64,000 nt of DNA from CBDBJK01 sp965206395 (GTDB taxonomy: Bacteria; Chloroflexota; Dehalococcoidia; Lucifugimonadales; CATOSD01): the NCBI GenBank assembly GCA_965206395.1, contig CBDBJK010000030.1:62001-126000 (forward strand), written 5' to 3'. The notes under the pieces were generated by a model that saw only the letters and a list, made by a program, of their open reading frames with translations, did not search any database and had not been told where the DNA came from. Below are positions 36,824 through 46,803 of the stretch, piece after piece. Numbering within the stretch: position 1 is the first letter of the stretch; every line of letters starts with the position of its first letter. The position numbers and the translations under genes are program-made.

Positions 36824-37840
36824 ATGAATATCACTACCATAGCCGGTTCTGGAGAGAAAGGCTACGCTGGCGACGGTGGCCCTGCGGCTCAGGCCAGTAT
36901 GGACAATCCTTTCAACGTTGACATAGACCTCTCAGGACGATTTCTTTACATCGCCGACTGCTTCAACTACTGCATCCGTAGAGTTGATCTTGAGAACAAA
37001 GTCATGTCTACGGTTGCCGGTACGGGTGAGGCAGGTTATACCGGCGACGGTGGGCTTGCTACCGAGGCGAAACTGGATGAGATTTACGCCATTCAGGTAG
37101 ATACGAACGGAGATGTGTACATCGTCCAGAGATTCAGCCCTTCGATACGGAAGATTGATGTTTCCACCGGCAGAATCACCACAGTAGCGGGTGATGGCAC
37201 GGCGGGCTATGGCGGCGATGGAGGGTCTGCTATCAGAGCGCAAATGCGGGAGCCTAACGACTGCGCTCTCGACGGCCAAGGCGGTTTGCTAATTGCCGAT
37301 GTCCAGGATCATCGCATCCGACGGTTAGATATTCAGACCGGCATCATCACGACCTTCGCGGGCACGGGCGACAAAGTCCATTCGGGTGACGGCGGCGCGG
37401 CTATCGAGGCAGGCCTATTTGGAGCGCGAGCGGTGTGCGTTGATGCGCAGGGTGTCACATATATCTGTGAGCGCGAGGGCAATTCAATAAGAAAAGTTGA
37501 TGCCGATGGAACCATAACGACGATAGCCGGAACAGGTCAGAAAGGTTATACAGGCGATGGCGGCCCCGCAATCGAAGCTACTTTCAATGGGCCAAAGGCT
37601 ATGCGCTGCGACGCCGAAGGCAACATCTTCGTGGTTGATACCGAGAACCACGCTATCCGCAAGATAGATGCGGCTACGGGAACTGTGACTACAGTCGCCG
37701 GTGGTCATCTTGGCCCAGAAGGGGATGGCGACGACGCTACCAAAGCTGGCCTGGCTCGGCCTCATGGTGTCCTCGTGGATAGCCAGGGAGCGTTCTACAT
37801 CGCGGACAGCGAGAACCACCGAGTGCGCCTGGTAAGATGA
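36824..37840 (+). CDS. NHL-repeat beta-propeller protein
   Basis: A 338-residue protein of about six NHL repeats. Each repeat has a GTG-GY-GDGGPA core such as TIAGSGEKGYAGDGGPAAQA and a strand like LYIADCFNYCIRRVD. No signal peptide is visible. NHL propellers bind ligands or act as lyases; here the function is not known. GGAGGA precedes the ATG. It lies between an oxidoreductase and an amidohydrolase, so a catabolic role is possible. Confidence 0.88.
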   Translation: MNITTIAGSGEKGYAGDGGPAAQASMDNPFNVDIDLSGRFLYIADCFNYCIRRVDLENKVMSTVAGTGEAGYTGDGGLATEAKLDEIYAIQVDTNGDVYIVQRFSPSIRKIDVSTGRITTVAGDGTAGYGGDGGSAIRAQMREPNDCALDGQGGLLIADVQDHRIRRLDIQTGIITTFAGTGDKVHSGDGGAAIEAGLFGARAVCVDAQGVTYICEREGNSIRKVDADGTITTIAGTGQKGYTGDGGPAIEATFNGPKAMRCDAEGNIFVVDTENHAIRKIDAATGTVTTVAGGHLGPEGDGDDATKAGLARPHGVLVDSQGAFYIADSENHRVRLVR

Positions 37841-37959
37841 CTTCCTGTGTATTGTGCCTTGCCCGGGCACATCAGGCAACGGGAACAAGGAAATGGCCTG
37901 TCTTCTGAGGAGTGATTTTGCTTCCTGGGGACTACTCTAAGACGAGGGACTCTCCGTTG

Positions 37960-38985
37960 TCATCCTTCATGATTCTGTGGTAGCCGGTACACCTGCGCGG
38001 CGGTGTCATGGAATAGCGCAGCCCGCTCCTCCTCTGAGAAGTCTTTGGATATGCGCTTGAACGCATTCCACACAACAGTATATGAATACGATGCCTTATC
38101 TACCGGGAAATTGCTCTCAAACATGCACCGGTTAGCCCCGAACTTCTCAATGCAGAAGAGATAATATGGAGCCGCTGCTTCAGCCAGCTCCTCGGATGTT
38201 GGTGGAACCCGACGCTTGTGCCAATCGAAGCCACTAATGGGGTTACCAAGTCCGCCCACTTTCACAACCACGTTTGGACAAGCCGCAACTTCTACGATCC
38301 CCTTCTTCCATTCTTGAAACACTTCCTGGCGTTTCCCGGCGTAAGGCCCTATGCCCAGAGGACGACCCACGTGGTTCAAGATGATGGTTATATCAGGGAA
38401 GGCTTTGGCGAGGTCCACAAGTTCCATCAATTGGGTGTGGTAGAGCAAAGCGTCGAAGCTCAAACCATACTTCTGTAGGCAGGCAAACCCCTCCCGAAAC
38501 TTTTTGTCCAACATCAACCCAGGGGCATCGCCTCTCGCTGATGTAATCTCGGCGCTCGCATCCCAGCCCAAGGAATTCCGGATCCCGCGAAATCGCCCCC
38601 TACTAGCCGACTCATGGGCCTCAAGCACCGGTGTCACTGCGTCCCCAAGGCTTAAATCGGCATAGGACACAATGCCATTGGCAGCCAACGTCGTCCCATA
38701 TTGTCCGGTGGCGCTCTCAGCAGCAATGCTCTCTACGAACTCGGTCTCCCCGACTGGGCGCATTTCAATAGGGCCATCTTCTCTGTACCTGGAGCGACAT
38801 TCGACAAACACGGTTTGGATTATACGGTGGCCGCCGCCCGTGTCCTGCATCAAATCATTCAAGAGGTACTGGTCGCGCGCCTCACTGGACTCCCAGAAGT
38901 GGTGGTGCGGGTCACAGATAGGTATGTCAGGCTCCATCGGTTCCTCCGCCGTCTGCGCCAGCCAGCCTTCCAGTTGCGTAGTCAT
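37960..38985 (-). CDS. Amidohydrolase-family (amidohydro_2) protein
   Basis: Metal-dependent TIM-barrel hydrolase of 341 residues. The N-terminal metal motif is ICDPHHHFWE. Later ITIILNHVGRPLG (metal His), VVVKVGGLG and CMFESNFPVDKASYSY (active-site Asp) fit the lactonase/2-pyrone-4,6-dicarboxylate hydrolase-like group. The substrate is probably a lactone or ring acid, not certain. It has its own promoter region and converges on the NHL gene. Confidence 0.9.
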   Translation of the reverse strand: MTTQLEGWLAQTAEEPMEPDIPICDPHHHFWESSEARDQYLLNDLMQDTGGGHRIIQTVFVECRSRYREDGPIEMRPVGETEFVESIAAESATGQYGTTLAANGIVSYADLSLGDAVTPVLEAHESASRGRFRGIRNSLGWDASAEITSARGDAPGLMLDKKFREGFACLQKYGLSFDALLYHTQLMELVDLAKAFPDITIILNHVGRPLGIGPYAGKRQEVFQEWKKGIVEVAACPNVVVKVGGLGNPISGFDWHKRRVPPTSEELAEAAAPYYLFCIEKFGANRCMFESNFPVDKASYSYTVVWNAFKRISKDFSEEERAALFHDTAAQVYRLPQNHEG

Positions 38986-39171
38986 GTCACTTCCTTCTGA
39001 CGAGAAATTGATACTCCTGACTTCAGATCGGCTAGCCTCGGTATGTCCTCCCAGCTATAGCTGCCACCGCTGTTTTCGCCAGGCCTCAATGCCTCTTAGA
39101 AGACTTCGAAAATCGCGTCGCCGTACTGTTTCGAGCGGACGAACATTATTCAGGATAAATGCCTAACCCTA

Positions 39172-40743
39172 TTATTGGTGATTGACGCCCACGATCCTGT
39201 CCCAGTCGGTCGAGTGCTGGTAAGTGTAAGCAGCCCTCAGAAGGAGCGGGTCGTCGAAGAAGCGCCCGACGAGTTGCATGCTAACCGGTAGACCAGTTGA
39301 CGACTTGCCCACTGGAAGGGCGAGCGCGGGATGGCCGGTGTAGTTGAACGGCTGGGTGTTGCGAGAGCCTTTCGAGTTCCCCGACGCGAGGTTGTCCTCT
39401 ACGGCCTCAATGTAGCTACCCGGAGTGTGGTTCCTGGGCGCTGTCATGATGCATGTGGGCATCACCAGAATATCGACGTTATCAAGTGCGGCATCGTATG
39501 CATTGATATAGGTAGGACGCACATTCTGCGCCTTGGCGTACACACGGCCGTGGTAGTTGCGGCGACTCAGTTCGGCGGCGATAAGCGACAGCTTGCTGCG
39601 TGGCGTGAGTACGTCGGCCTGAGTTGCCCACATCTTGTTAATGGCGGCGATGAGGGAGGCAGGGTAGTAAGTCTTGGTGAAGGCGCCGAAGAACCCAGTT
39701 TTGAACAGGGCAAGGGCGCCTTCGCCTGTAAGGGCGGCCTGGGCCGCCCCAACTGCGCGGTGCTCTGGGATAGACACCTTGGTTACTTCGGCTCCTGCCT
39801 CCGCGAGGATATTGACTGCCGCCATTACTAGCTCGTGCACGTCGGCCTCGGCATCGTCGAAGCCTTCCTCGAGCACGCCGATGCGCAGCCCAGACACACC
39901 GTCGGCCAGCCGGTCGAGCACGTCAATGCTGGTGGGAACGTCTCGCGTCGGGCGGGGATCGTATTAGTCGTAGCCCGCGGTGGCCTGGAGCGCCGCCGCC
40001 GCATCCTCCACGGTGCGGGTCATCGGCCCCGTGTAGTCGATGCTCTGGTCTGAGCCAAACCCAATCCCGAAGTGCGATAGCAATCCGACCGTGGGCTTGT
40101 GTCCGACGATGCCGGAGAAAGCCGCGGGGATACGGATGGAGCCGCCCTGGTCGTCGCCGAAGGAGATGTCAACCTCCTGGGCAGCCACCGCCGCGGCAGA
40201 CCCCGCGGACGATCCGCCGGTCACATAGTCGTGGTTGTGGGGATTGAGGGGCCGGCCGTAGTCGCCGATGCCGCCGCCAGTGCCGAAGCCCCCACTCAGT
40301 CCGTTCATGACGTTCTTGCTGATGATGGTGCCTCCCTCCTTCAGCACCCGTGTGACGACGGTTGCATCGAAGTCGGGGATGAAGCCTTCAAGGGCGAAGG
40401 AGCCGAAGCTCATGGGTATACCCGCCACTGCGATGTGGTCCTTGTAACTGACGGTCTTGCCGGTAAGCAGGCCCTCGGCCTCCCCTTCGATCAGGCACTT
40501 CCACATCCAGGCGTTGAGCGGGTCTTCTTCTGCGCTCGGACGATATCCGGGCATGCGGGCAGGCGAAACCAGCGGAGGCTTAGATTCCTCCAACCGGGCC
40601 TGCACGAAGGTGTCCAACTGTTCCATCTGATCTATCAGATACTTCCGATACATGACGGCCTCATCTGGCCCCAGGTGGATCCCCAGTTCCTTGGCTACGG
40701 CCACTACTTCATCGACGTCTGGTACTGCGTACATGAGTCTCAT
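39172..40743 (-). pseudogene. Amidase (amidase-signature family) with one in-frame stop
   Basis: The frame opens at 40743 and reads the amidase signature: catalytic Lys in TVSYKDHIAVAG and the Ser-cis-Ser region in TGGSSAGSAAAVAAQ and GDDQGGSIRIPAAFSGIVG. At 39964-39966 a TAA interrupts it after ATAGYD. The same frame then continues YDPRPTRDVPTSIDVLDRL to the stop at 39172, as in intact amidases. The total would be 523 codons. The catalytic residues are all before the stop, but loss of the C-terminal half of the fold should inactivate it. A sequencing error is the alternative. Confidence 0.8.
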
Positions 40744-41264
40744 CCCCTCTAACAGGATTTTATCCTGATGGAAATCATTGCCTTCATAAACGCGCGATAC
40801 CGAGATAGCTTAGACTATATGACCACATGCTGATGTTGTCAATTGCCACCTGAACCGCTCAATTTCACCGCGCCCTGGAGCATTTCAACCGTTGCTGAAC
40901 CCTGATACTGCAAGGTTTCTCTTCTTACCGTTCCGGATACTGATTATGGCTCTGCACGAAAACTGTGGACATCAATCTGAATTCGTGATACTACGCAGTG
41001 AACCAGGATGGACGGATTGCAAGCCAATTGGCAGATTTCAGTTTTCCTGTGCTAACCTTGGGCTTGTGGGCGTCCCATAGGCTTGCCTTCGATTTCCAGA
41101 AAGCCCTAGTGGGTGGCACACCACGTTTACCAGACTGGTATCTCCAGAGGAAGCAGCCTCTGAGCTTGATAAGAGCAAGTGGGTCAGAGGCATACTGGGT
41201 GATGACGTAGTCGAGCACTACCTGCACTTTTTCCGCACAGAACAGCGCAAGTTCAATGAGGTAG
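40744..41264. other. Intergenic stretch without a supported gene
   Basis: About 520 bp between the amidase start and the WD40 end. Open frames on both strands are short, lack ribosome binding sites and match no family I know. It is the left border of the accessory island and may contain remnants. Confidence 0.4.
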
Positions 41265-42628
41265 TTACGAACTGGGAGCGGGCTCGTCATGGGCGTTCTC
41301 ATGCGCTTGCTCGGAGAGTTCTTTCAGATTCCATTGCTTGACAGTCTGGTCTTGAGAAGCCGAGAAGGCGTGGCTTCCGTCAGGCGAAAGGGCAACAGAG
41401 AACACCGGGGCCGTATGTCCCTTGAGGGTGGCGATTGGAGAGCCACTTTCAAGATCCCACAAGGTCAAATTCGCATCAAACGAACCCGAGATCGCCCTCC
41501 TCCCATCTTTTGAAATTGCGATGGATGTCACCTCTGCTCGACGACCGTTCAATTCTCTGACCTTCGTCCCCCGCTGAAGGTTCCAACCGCTACGGTGCCG
41601 TCTAGCGAGCCGGACAAGACCTTTTTGCCATCCGGTGAGATGGCGACTGAATTTACAGGGCTGGATTTGTGAGCGAGCGTGGACAGATGCTGGCCAGATC
41701 CAAGGTCCCAAACCCTCAGGGTTCCATCCTTCGAGCCTGAAACGAGGATGTCTTGTTTTGGAGAGACCGCCAGGCTCCAGACCTGTCCATCATGCCCTCC
41801 CAATACAGCCTTCTCACATCCGTTTTTCAGGTCCCAGACCCTGATCGTCTGGTCGTTTGAGCCGCTCACCACCCAGAGTTCATCTGGAGTGAACGCCACA
41901 GACCAGACGGCACTGGTGTGACCTCGGAATGTGGAAACCTCCTCTTTGGTTTCGAGGTTCCAGACCTTTGCGGTGTTATCGTCCGAGCCTGTCACAACAA
42001 GTTTACCGTCCGAAGAGATCGCGACAGCGTTTATCCAGCTCTGGTGCCCCGACAGCCTCATAATTTCCTGACCGGCCTCAAGGTCTAAGACAACTGCGTC
42101 CTCGTCTTCTCCGCCATAGATTGCTCTCCGGCCGTCTGGTGTTACGGCGACCGCAAACAAGCTGAATGTCCCGTCTCCCAGGTTGCGCAACAGCGGAGAA
42201 TCTGGAGGAATGAGACTGGGAGAAAGGGGAAGGAGCCTTGGAGAATCGGCTCCAGACCTGGCCTGACGCCGAAGAGAGTCTATCTCAGGATGCTGGCCTT
42301 CTCGCAGTCTTCCCAGCAGCTGGGCAGCAAGCTGGCCAGGGTCCCTGCCGATGACATCTGCGGACATTCTAAGTGAAGACTGTACCTGGCGGAGGACGAC
42401 TGACTTTGCAGGGCCGTCCTCAGGAAAGTTATGCAAAAGATCGTAGTCTTCGATGGCTGGTTGAGGACCAAACTCGGCAATCTTAGCCTCTATGAACTCG
42501 AAGTCATCGAGCAGCTGAGAGAGCCTCTCGAATTGCTGAGCGTCGGAAAGGTGAGCTGGCAGCTCGCCAAGGGTGTTGAGCCTCCTATCTGGAGGCATGG
42601 CGGCGAGCCTATCCCTCATCCTAACCAT
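41265..42628 (-). pseudogene. WD40-repeat protein, frameshifted
   Basis: The frame from 42628 has a helical linker (LPAHLSDAQQFERLSQLLDDFEFIEAKI, like that of NACHT-WD40 proteins) in residues 25-55. WD40 repeats follow, each with GH...W...D...V.SGS.D.T..VWDL text. A base is missing near 41585 in GTVAV/WNLQRG. The next frame then carries the last two repeats (LTLWDLESGSPIATLKGHTAPV) to a stop at 41265. Repaired, it would be about 454 residues with seven blades. It overlaps the NACHT stop by eight bases, so the two are coupled or were once one protein. The missing base may be a real mutation or a sequencing error. Confidence 0.75.
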
Positions 42629-44243
42629 CGTCGAACAGACCCTGCCACAGGTTGTCGGCGATGGCAGCGTTAATCTCCGGGATTGTGAGTCCTGTTGCCT
42701 GGACTATGTCTATACGGTGAAGGAAGTCACGGAAGCTCGTGTGATACAAGCTGAAGTGAGTCTCGCCGTCGGTGACCTGCCTGTGCAGGAACTGCCACCA
42801 ATCGTCCAGCACCTCCTGAACAGCTATGTGGTCCTCTTTTACGATATTAGACACGAGCTGCCTTGAGACGGGCCGTCGCAGCTCTGCCAGAACGTAAACT
42901 AGTTTTAGTCTCGCCCGTGGGAGCGGTCTTGCCGTCATGCCCATTCGGCGCCAGTGATCCTCGTAGTAGCCTTCAAGGCCTCTGGGCAGATTTTCAATTT
43001 CAATATCCTTGTACAGGCCGTCTCGAATGTCAGAAAGGACGTGCTTGAGGTACATGAAATTTCCCTCGCTCTTTTCCGAGAGGAGGTCAGTGAATTCCCC
43101 CCGCTCGAGCTGTTGTCTTTCAATCCAGCCTCTTAGCCCCTCGTGAGCCGATGACAGTTCGATGTACTTGCGAGCGTCGACGAGACCTTCCTCCTTGTGG
43201 GCGTTCAAATCGAAGGTCTGCTGAGGAGCGGTTAGGGTGAGGGGCAGGGTGACGGGCCGCGTCGTCAACAAGAGGAAGACGCCATCGGGAAGGGATGGCG
43301 GAAGGTAGAGCAAGTTGGCTGACGTGTCTTGGGTTGAAACTTCCACCTCATCCAGTGCATCGACGGCGATCACGAGAGGGTCTGAAACGCTGACAACCCC
43401 AGACGCCTCATCCAGAAGCCCTGCCAAAAAGGCGCCGTCGGAGGTGGATTCTGCGGGTACCGAATCGTAGGGGAGATCGTAGCGGTTTATGATCTGGGCG
43501 CAGACGCCCTCGAGGAACTGATTCGCCCCGGTTATGCCCTGGGAGCGGACGTTGAAGTGGGCGATGCAACGATGAGTCCTGACGTACTCAGCAAGGATCG
43601 CGCTCTTTCCAATCCCCGGATCGCCCTGGACGATGAAGTAACCGTTTTCGTGTCGAGACAAGAAGGCGTCTATAGCGTCGTAGACATACTCCCTGCCCAC
43701 GAAACCATCCGTCTTGTCTTCGATGAGAGACTGAAACCGATAAGGCTCCGCCACCCTGGCTTCCTGTTCGTCGTCTGCGGCATCCTCGTCGCGGTCGCGG
43801 ACCATGTCAGTTCGTGATCTGGTCGAAAGTGCTCTGAGCATCCGGTTCCAGGTGATCGCCACCTTTTCAAAGGCCGGGTCGCGCACTCTGTCCTTGTACG
43901 TGCCGTCCGAGAGTATTCCCAGTCGATGCTTTACTCCATCATGATTGGTGCGGTCGATGTAGTAGTACTTGAGGAAGCGGTAGGTGAGGCTGTCCGGGGT
44001 ATCCTGATCTTCGGGAGCCTTTAAATCCACAGAGATTGTCTTCTTGCAGAGCTCCTGGATAGCCGTTGCCTTTTGCTCGACGATGGCCTCATCCCAGGAC
44101 TTACCTCCCATAAATTCTCTGGTCGCCAACGGCGCGAGCTTTCGCGCGGCGCTGCTTTCTGCGAGGTCATTCCAGTTGCGGTTACGAACCGCCCTCAAGA
44201 CCTCGAAGCATTCCCTTGACGTCAGGTATTCCTCACTGGCCAT
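42621..44243 (-). CDS. NACHT-type STAND NTPase
   Basis: A 540-residue signal-transduction NTPase. An N-terminal ~170-residue region of unknown fold precedes the hinge DGFVGREYVYDAIDAFL. The core has Walker A QGDPGIGKSA (207-215), Walker B PLVIAVDALDEV (about 289-300) and the sensor LLTTRP (325-330). Helical and winged-helix-like text follows (LKLVYVLAELRRPVSRQLV and the domain end HTSFRDFL). In relatives this is fused to WD40 repeats; here they lie in the next, overlapping frame. Such proteins act in prokaryotic antiviral defence and cell-death switches, where the N-terminus is the effector. The start at 44243 is chosen for GGGAG upstream; 44339 and 44456 are longer options. Confidence 0.85.
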   Translation of the reverse strand: MASEEYLTSRECFEVLRAVRNRNWNDLAESSAARKLAPLATREFMGGKSWDEAIVEQKATAIQELCKKTISVDLKAPEDQDTPDSLTYRFLKYYYIDRTNHDGVKHRLGILSDGTYKDRVRDPAFEKVAITWNRMLRALSTRSRTDMVRDRDEDAADDEQEARVAEPYRFQSLIEDKTDGFVGREYVYDAIDAFLSRHENGYFIVQGDPGIGKSAILAEYVRTHRCIAHFNVRSQGITGANQFLEGVCAQIINRYDLPYDSVPAESTSDGAFLAGLLDEASGVVSVSDPLVIAVDALDEVEVSTQDTSANLLYLPPSLPDGVFLLLTTRPVTLPLTLTAPQQTFDLNAHKEEGLVDARKYIELSSAHEGLRGWIERQQLERGEFTDLLSEKSEGNFMYLKHVLSDIRDGLYKDIEIENLPRGLEGYYEDHWRRMGMTARPLPRARLKLVYVLAELRRPVSRQLVSNIVKEDHIAVQEVLDDWWQFLHRQVTDGETHFSLYHTSFRDFLHRIDIVQATGLTIPEINAAIADNLWQGLFDDG

Positions 44244-44418
44244 TGTTGCTTGCTCCCGTGCTCCATATTCGTCCCGATAGAGGCTTGTCGAGGCCTCGGA
44301 GCGAAATGGAGCCTTATGCGAGGCTTCTGGAGTTTTCATGTGAGGTTTTCGGAGTTCGTCCTCGGCGAGGATTGTACCAGCACTTGGGTGCAAGTTCCAG
44401 AACAGCCGGGAGGACACC

Positions 44419-44877
44419 ATGACAGTCAGCTTCAAGAGCCTCAAAGAGTTTTCCATTCAGGCAGGGGAATACGGGTTCAAAGCCAAGGTTGAAGAGGGAG
44501 ACATCTTCTGGGTGCCTAACAGAAAGCTCCATAACAAGAAGCTGTGGTTCGAAAACAACGGAGACGAAGACCTTCACCCAGTAGTGGTGAACCTGGCGGA
44601 TGGCCCCAGGGCAAAGGTGATGGTAATGACTAGCAAGGTGGAGAAGTACAGATCAAAGGGAATCATCTATGTCCCAGGGCCCGATGTCAGGTTAAAAGGC
44701 CCTGGCCTCATCATCACCGACTCTCGCTGTAAGGTCATCGTTGGGGTCACGGAGCTTGAACAGAGGTTTTACAGAGGAAACGTCGGTGAAGAGACCCTCA
44801 TGAGAATGAGAATCTCCGAGTGGCAGAAATGGCAACGGCTGCAAGAGGCGAGACGCCGAAATTTGTATGAAAAGTAA
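44419..44877 (+). CDS. Unknown protein with MazF/PemK-like features
   Basis: A 152-residue protein with no certain family. Residues 25-75 read KVEEGDIFWVPNRKL ... HPVVVNLADGPRAKVMVMTSK. This resembles the SH3-like barrel of MazF/PemK ribonuclease toxins (GDIYWV ... RPVVVVS ... VVVAPLTS). The C-terminus is basic and helical (MRMRISEWQKWQRLQEARRR). GGGAGG lies before the ATG. It is divergent from the NACHT gene with about 175 bp between, and leads a three-gene run ending in an XRE regulator. The toxin call is inference. Confidence 0.6.
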   Translation: MTVSFKSLKEFSIQAGEYGFKAKVEEGDIFWVPNRKLHNKKLWFENNGDEDLHPVVVNLADGPRAKVMVMTSKVEKYRSKGIIYVPGPDVRLKGPGLIITDSRCKVIVGVTELEQRFYRGNVGEETLMRMRISEWQKWQRLQEARRRNLYEK

Positions 44878-44923
44878 ATAGTCGAGGCGACCAGTAAACA
44901 CACACAACAGAAGGGAGAGCAAC

Positions 44924-45406
44924 ATGAACACCATCTTGACAGCAGACATCGCGGAGAAGGCATTTCTTGACGGGACCTCAGTTTTCGGGGGGCGGGGCCA
45001 GGGGGAGCTGGAAGGGCTCGTTAGCCACATCGAGTGCACCTTCGATCAGCTTTCACAAGACCCGAAGAGCGCAACCCTTCAGGAGACGCTGCTGTCCATC
45101 TTCAGAAGCTCCCGGTACTACATCGCGAAGGAGGCTGAAGTGGCGAAAAGGTGCACCAAGCTGAGCCAGGTGGCAGAGGGACTGAGAGAGGCGGGCAAGG
45201 CCAAAGAGGCCTCTCTGGTTCTCGGTGACGCCCAGCGGCTAATGCACTCACCTGGCAAGCTTTGGGGTGAAACCTTGAGGCATGCCTTCGGTGACGGTCT
45301 CGAAAGGCATCCTCACCTCCGCCCGCTGCTCACTCCTTCCTTCCGCAGGATCACAGCGGAAACAGCGCACCGGAGAGGAGGCTGGCCGAGCCGTAACGGC
45401 AGGTAG
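44924..45406 (+). CDS. Hypothetical helical protein
   Basis: A 160-residue protein I do not recognise. The first ~110 residues are predicted helical (IECTFDQLSQDPKSATLQETL, VAEGLREAGKAKEASLVLGD), with a basic C-terminus (ITAETAHRRGGWPSRNGR). GGGAG lies six bases upstream of the ATG. It follows the MazF-like gene by 46 bp and precedes the XRE regulator, so it could be a partner or antitoxin. This is only positional inference. Confidence 0.6.
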   Translation: MNTILTADIAEKAFLDGTSVFGGRGQGELEGLVSHIECTFDQLSQDPKSATLQETLLSIFRSSRYYIAKEAEVAKRCTKLSQVAEGLREAGKAKEASLVLGDAQRLMHSPGKLWGETLRHAFGDGLERHPHLRPLLTPSFRRITAETAHRRGGWPSRNGR

Positions 45407-45513
45407 CACGCGGCGAGGCGGGCTCTCATTTTTGGGCCGCCCGCCGAACCGATCCAGACCCAAAGGCCAATAAGACACGTTCACTCAATCAGTGAAATGG
45501 AGGCGTTCACAAC

Positions 45514-45915
45514 ATGGGGGCACAAGCCAATGACAACAGGTTCGGCAGTTTGGTGAGACAGCTAAGGCTTCATCGCGGTCTGACCCAGGAAGAGTTGGCC
45601 CTGAGTGTCCCCATGGATGTGAGCTACCTGTCCTTCATTGAAAACGGGAAACGGGTAAACCCAGGCTCCAATGTACTGTATGGCATTGCGACATCACTCA
45701 GCCTCTCAGGTCCCCTGTTCGCCGTCTTCATGTGTGAGGCGGCCATAAGCAAGGGGCTTCTCAGTCCCCTGAGCGACACGGAAGACTTCGACCTCATTCT
45801 CAAGGTCAACCTGATGCTTTCGGAAGGGGACGAACTCACGCGAGAGCAGACGCGCAGGGCGCTCAGAGAGCTTGTCGGCGGCAGGGAAGACTTCAAGGCT
45901 AAGCTGGCCAGCTAG
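45514..45915 (+). CDS. XRE-family transcriptional regulator
   Basis: A 133-residue DNA-binding protein. The helix-turn-helix is clear: FGSLVRQLRLHRGLTQEELALSVPMDVSYLSFIENGKRVNPG (about residues 9-50, split over several helices). A helical C-terminal tail of about 75 residues follows. It probably controls its own operon and perhaps the divergent NACHT gene. GGAGG lies ten bases before the ATG. It ends 61 bp before the IS427-like copy 2. Confidence 0.88.
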   Translation: MGAQANDNRFGSLVRQLRLHRGLTQEELALSVPMDVSYLSFIENGKRVNPGSNVLYGIATSLSLSGPLFAVFMCEAAISKGLLSPLSDTEDFDLILKVNLMLSEGDELTREQTRRALRELVGGREDFKAKLAS

Positions 45916-45991
45916 GAGTCTTCCCTTGACTGACATCCAATGGTGTCTTCAGGCCACGGGTTGTAACGTGAGATTAGGTTGTGTTGACATT

Positions 45992-46803
45992 TCATCTGAG
46001 CCATATGAGAGCACCGACGAAGTTCAAGAATCCCAGGAAACGCGATGACAGCTTGTCAAAGCGAGAGAAGATATGCCGGTAGTGCTTGATCTTGTTGATG
46101 AAACACTCCACAAGGTGGCGCTCTCGGTAAAGGTACTCATCATACTCTCGTGGCGTCTTTCGATTTGACCGAGGTGGAATCACAGGTAACGCGCCCCTGC
46201 CCAGGATGCATTGGAGAAAATCCATCGAATCGTATCCCTTATCAGCAATCACATGCTCGGTTTCGAAATCAGCAATCAATGCCTGTGCCTGGGTGATGTC
46301 GTGACGTTGACCTGCTGTGAGCTCAAAGCGCAACGGGTTGCCCAATCCATCCACGCTCACGTGGATCTTGGTACTGAACCCGCCTCGGCTCCGGCCAAGA
46401 GCTTGGGCCGATTGGCCACCGTTTTTTTGGAGGCTCCAGCAGCACAGGGATGAGCGCGAACCACAGTGCTATCACAGTGCTATCACAGTGCTATCACAGT
46501 GCTATCAATGATGACATGCTCCATATCGGGGTCTTGCACAAAATGCTGATGCATTCGTTCCCATACACCCTTTTCACACCAGCGTGCGAAGCGCTTATAT
46601 ACGCTGTTCCAGTGACCGTAGTGCTCAGGCAGCAGTCTCCAAGGAGCACCACTTCGTGCCATCCACAGGATGGCCTCGACGTAGCGCCTGCAATCGTCCT
46701 CCTCTCCAACGTAGAGGTCTGGGCATGAGCGCAGAAATTCAAGGATTTTCGACCATTGTTCATTGCGTAATTCAGTCGTTGACATGTATCCATTATGCAC
46801 CAA
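45992..46803 (-). pseudogene. IS427-like transposase, copy 2, interrupted by repeat expansion
   Basis: The first frame (46803-46483) begins with the same N-terminal domain as copy 1 but stops right after IIDSTVIAL, because four tandem 11-bp units bring a TGA into frame. The second frame (46360-45992) is intact, from SVDGLGNPLRFELTAGQRHD to the C-terminal HRHIFSRFDKLSSRFL with the last catalytic region RERHLVECF. One repeat unit should be the working form, so transposase is probably not made here. Confidence 0.8.
46462..46505. repeat. 11-bp tandem repeat inside IS copy 2 (4 units)
   Basis: Four perfect copies of CACAGTGCTAT in tandem, at the same place where copy 1 has two. The three extra units add 33 bp, but the units carry an in-frame TGA, so the first transposase frame ends within them. 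Confidence 0.9.

Noticed and set aside
39964..39966. Recoding of the amidase stop
   Set aside because: The codon is TAA, which is not used for selenocysteine or pyrrolysine, and no structure follows; mutation or error is simpler.
46462..46505. Possible CRISPR-like array
   Set aside because: Units are 11 bp with no spacers and lie within a transposase frame; this is a tandem repeat.
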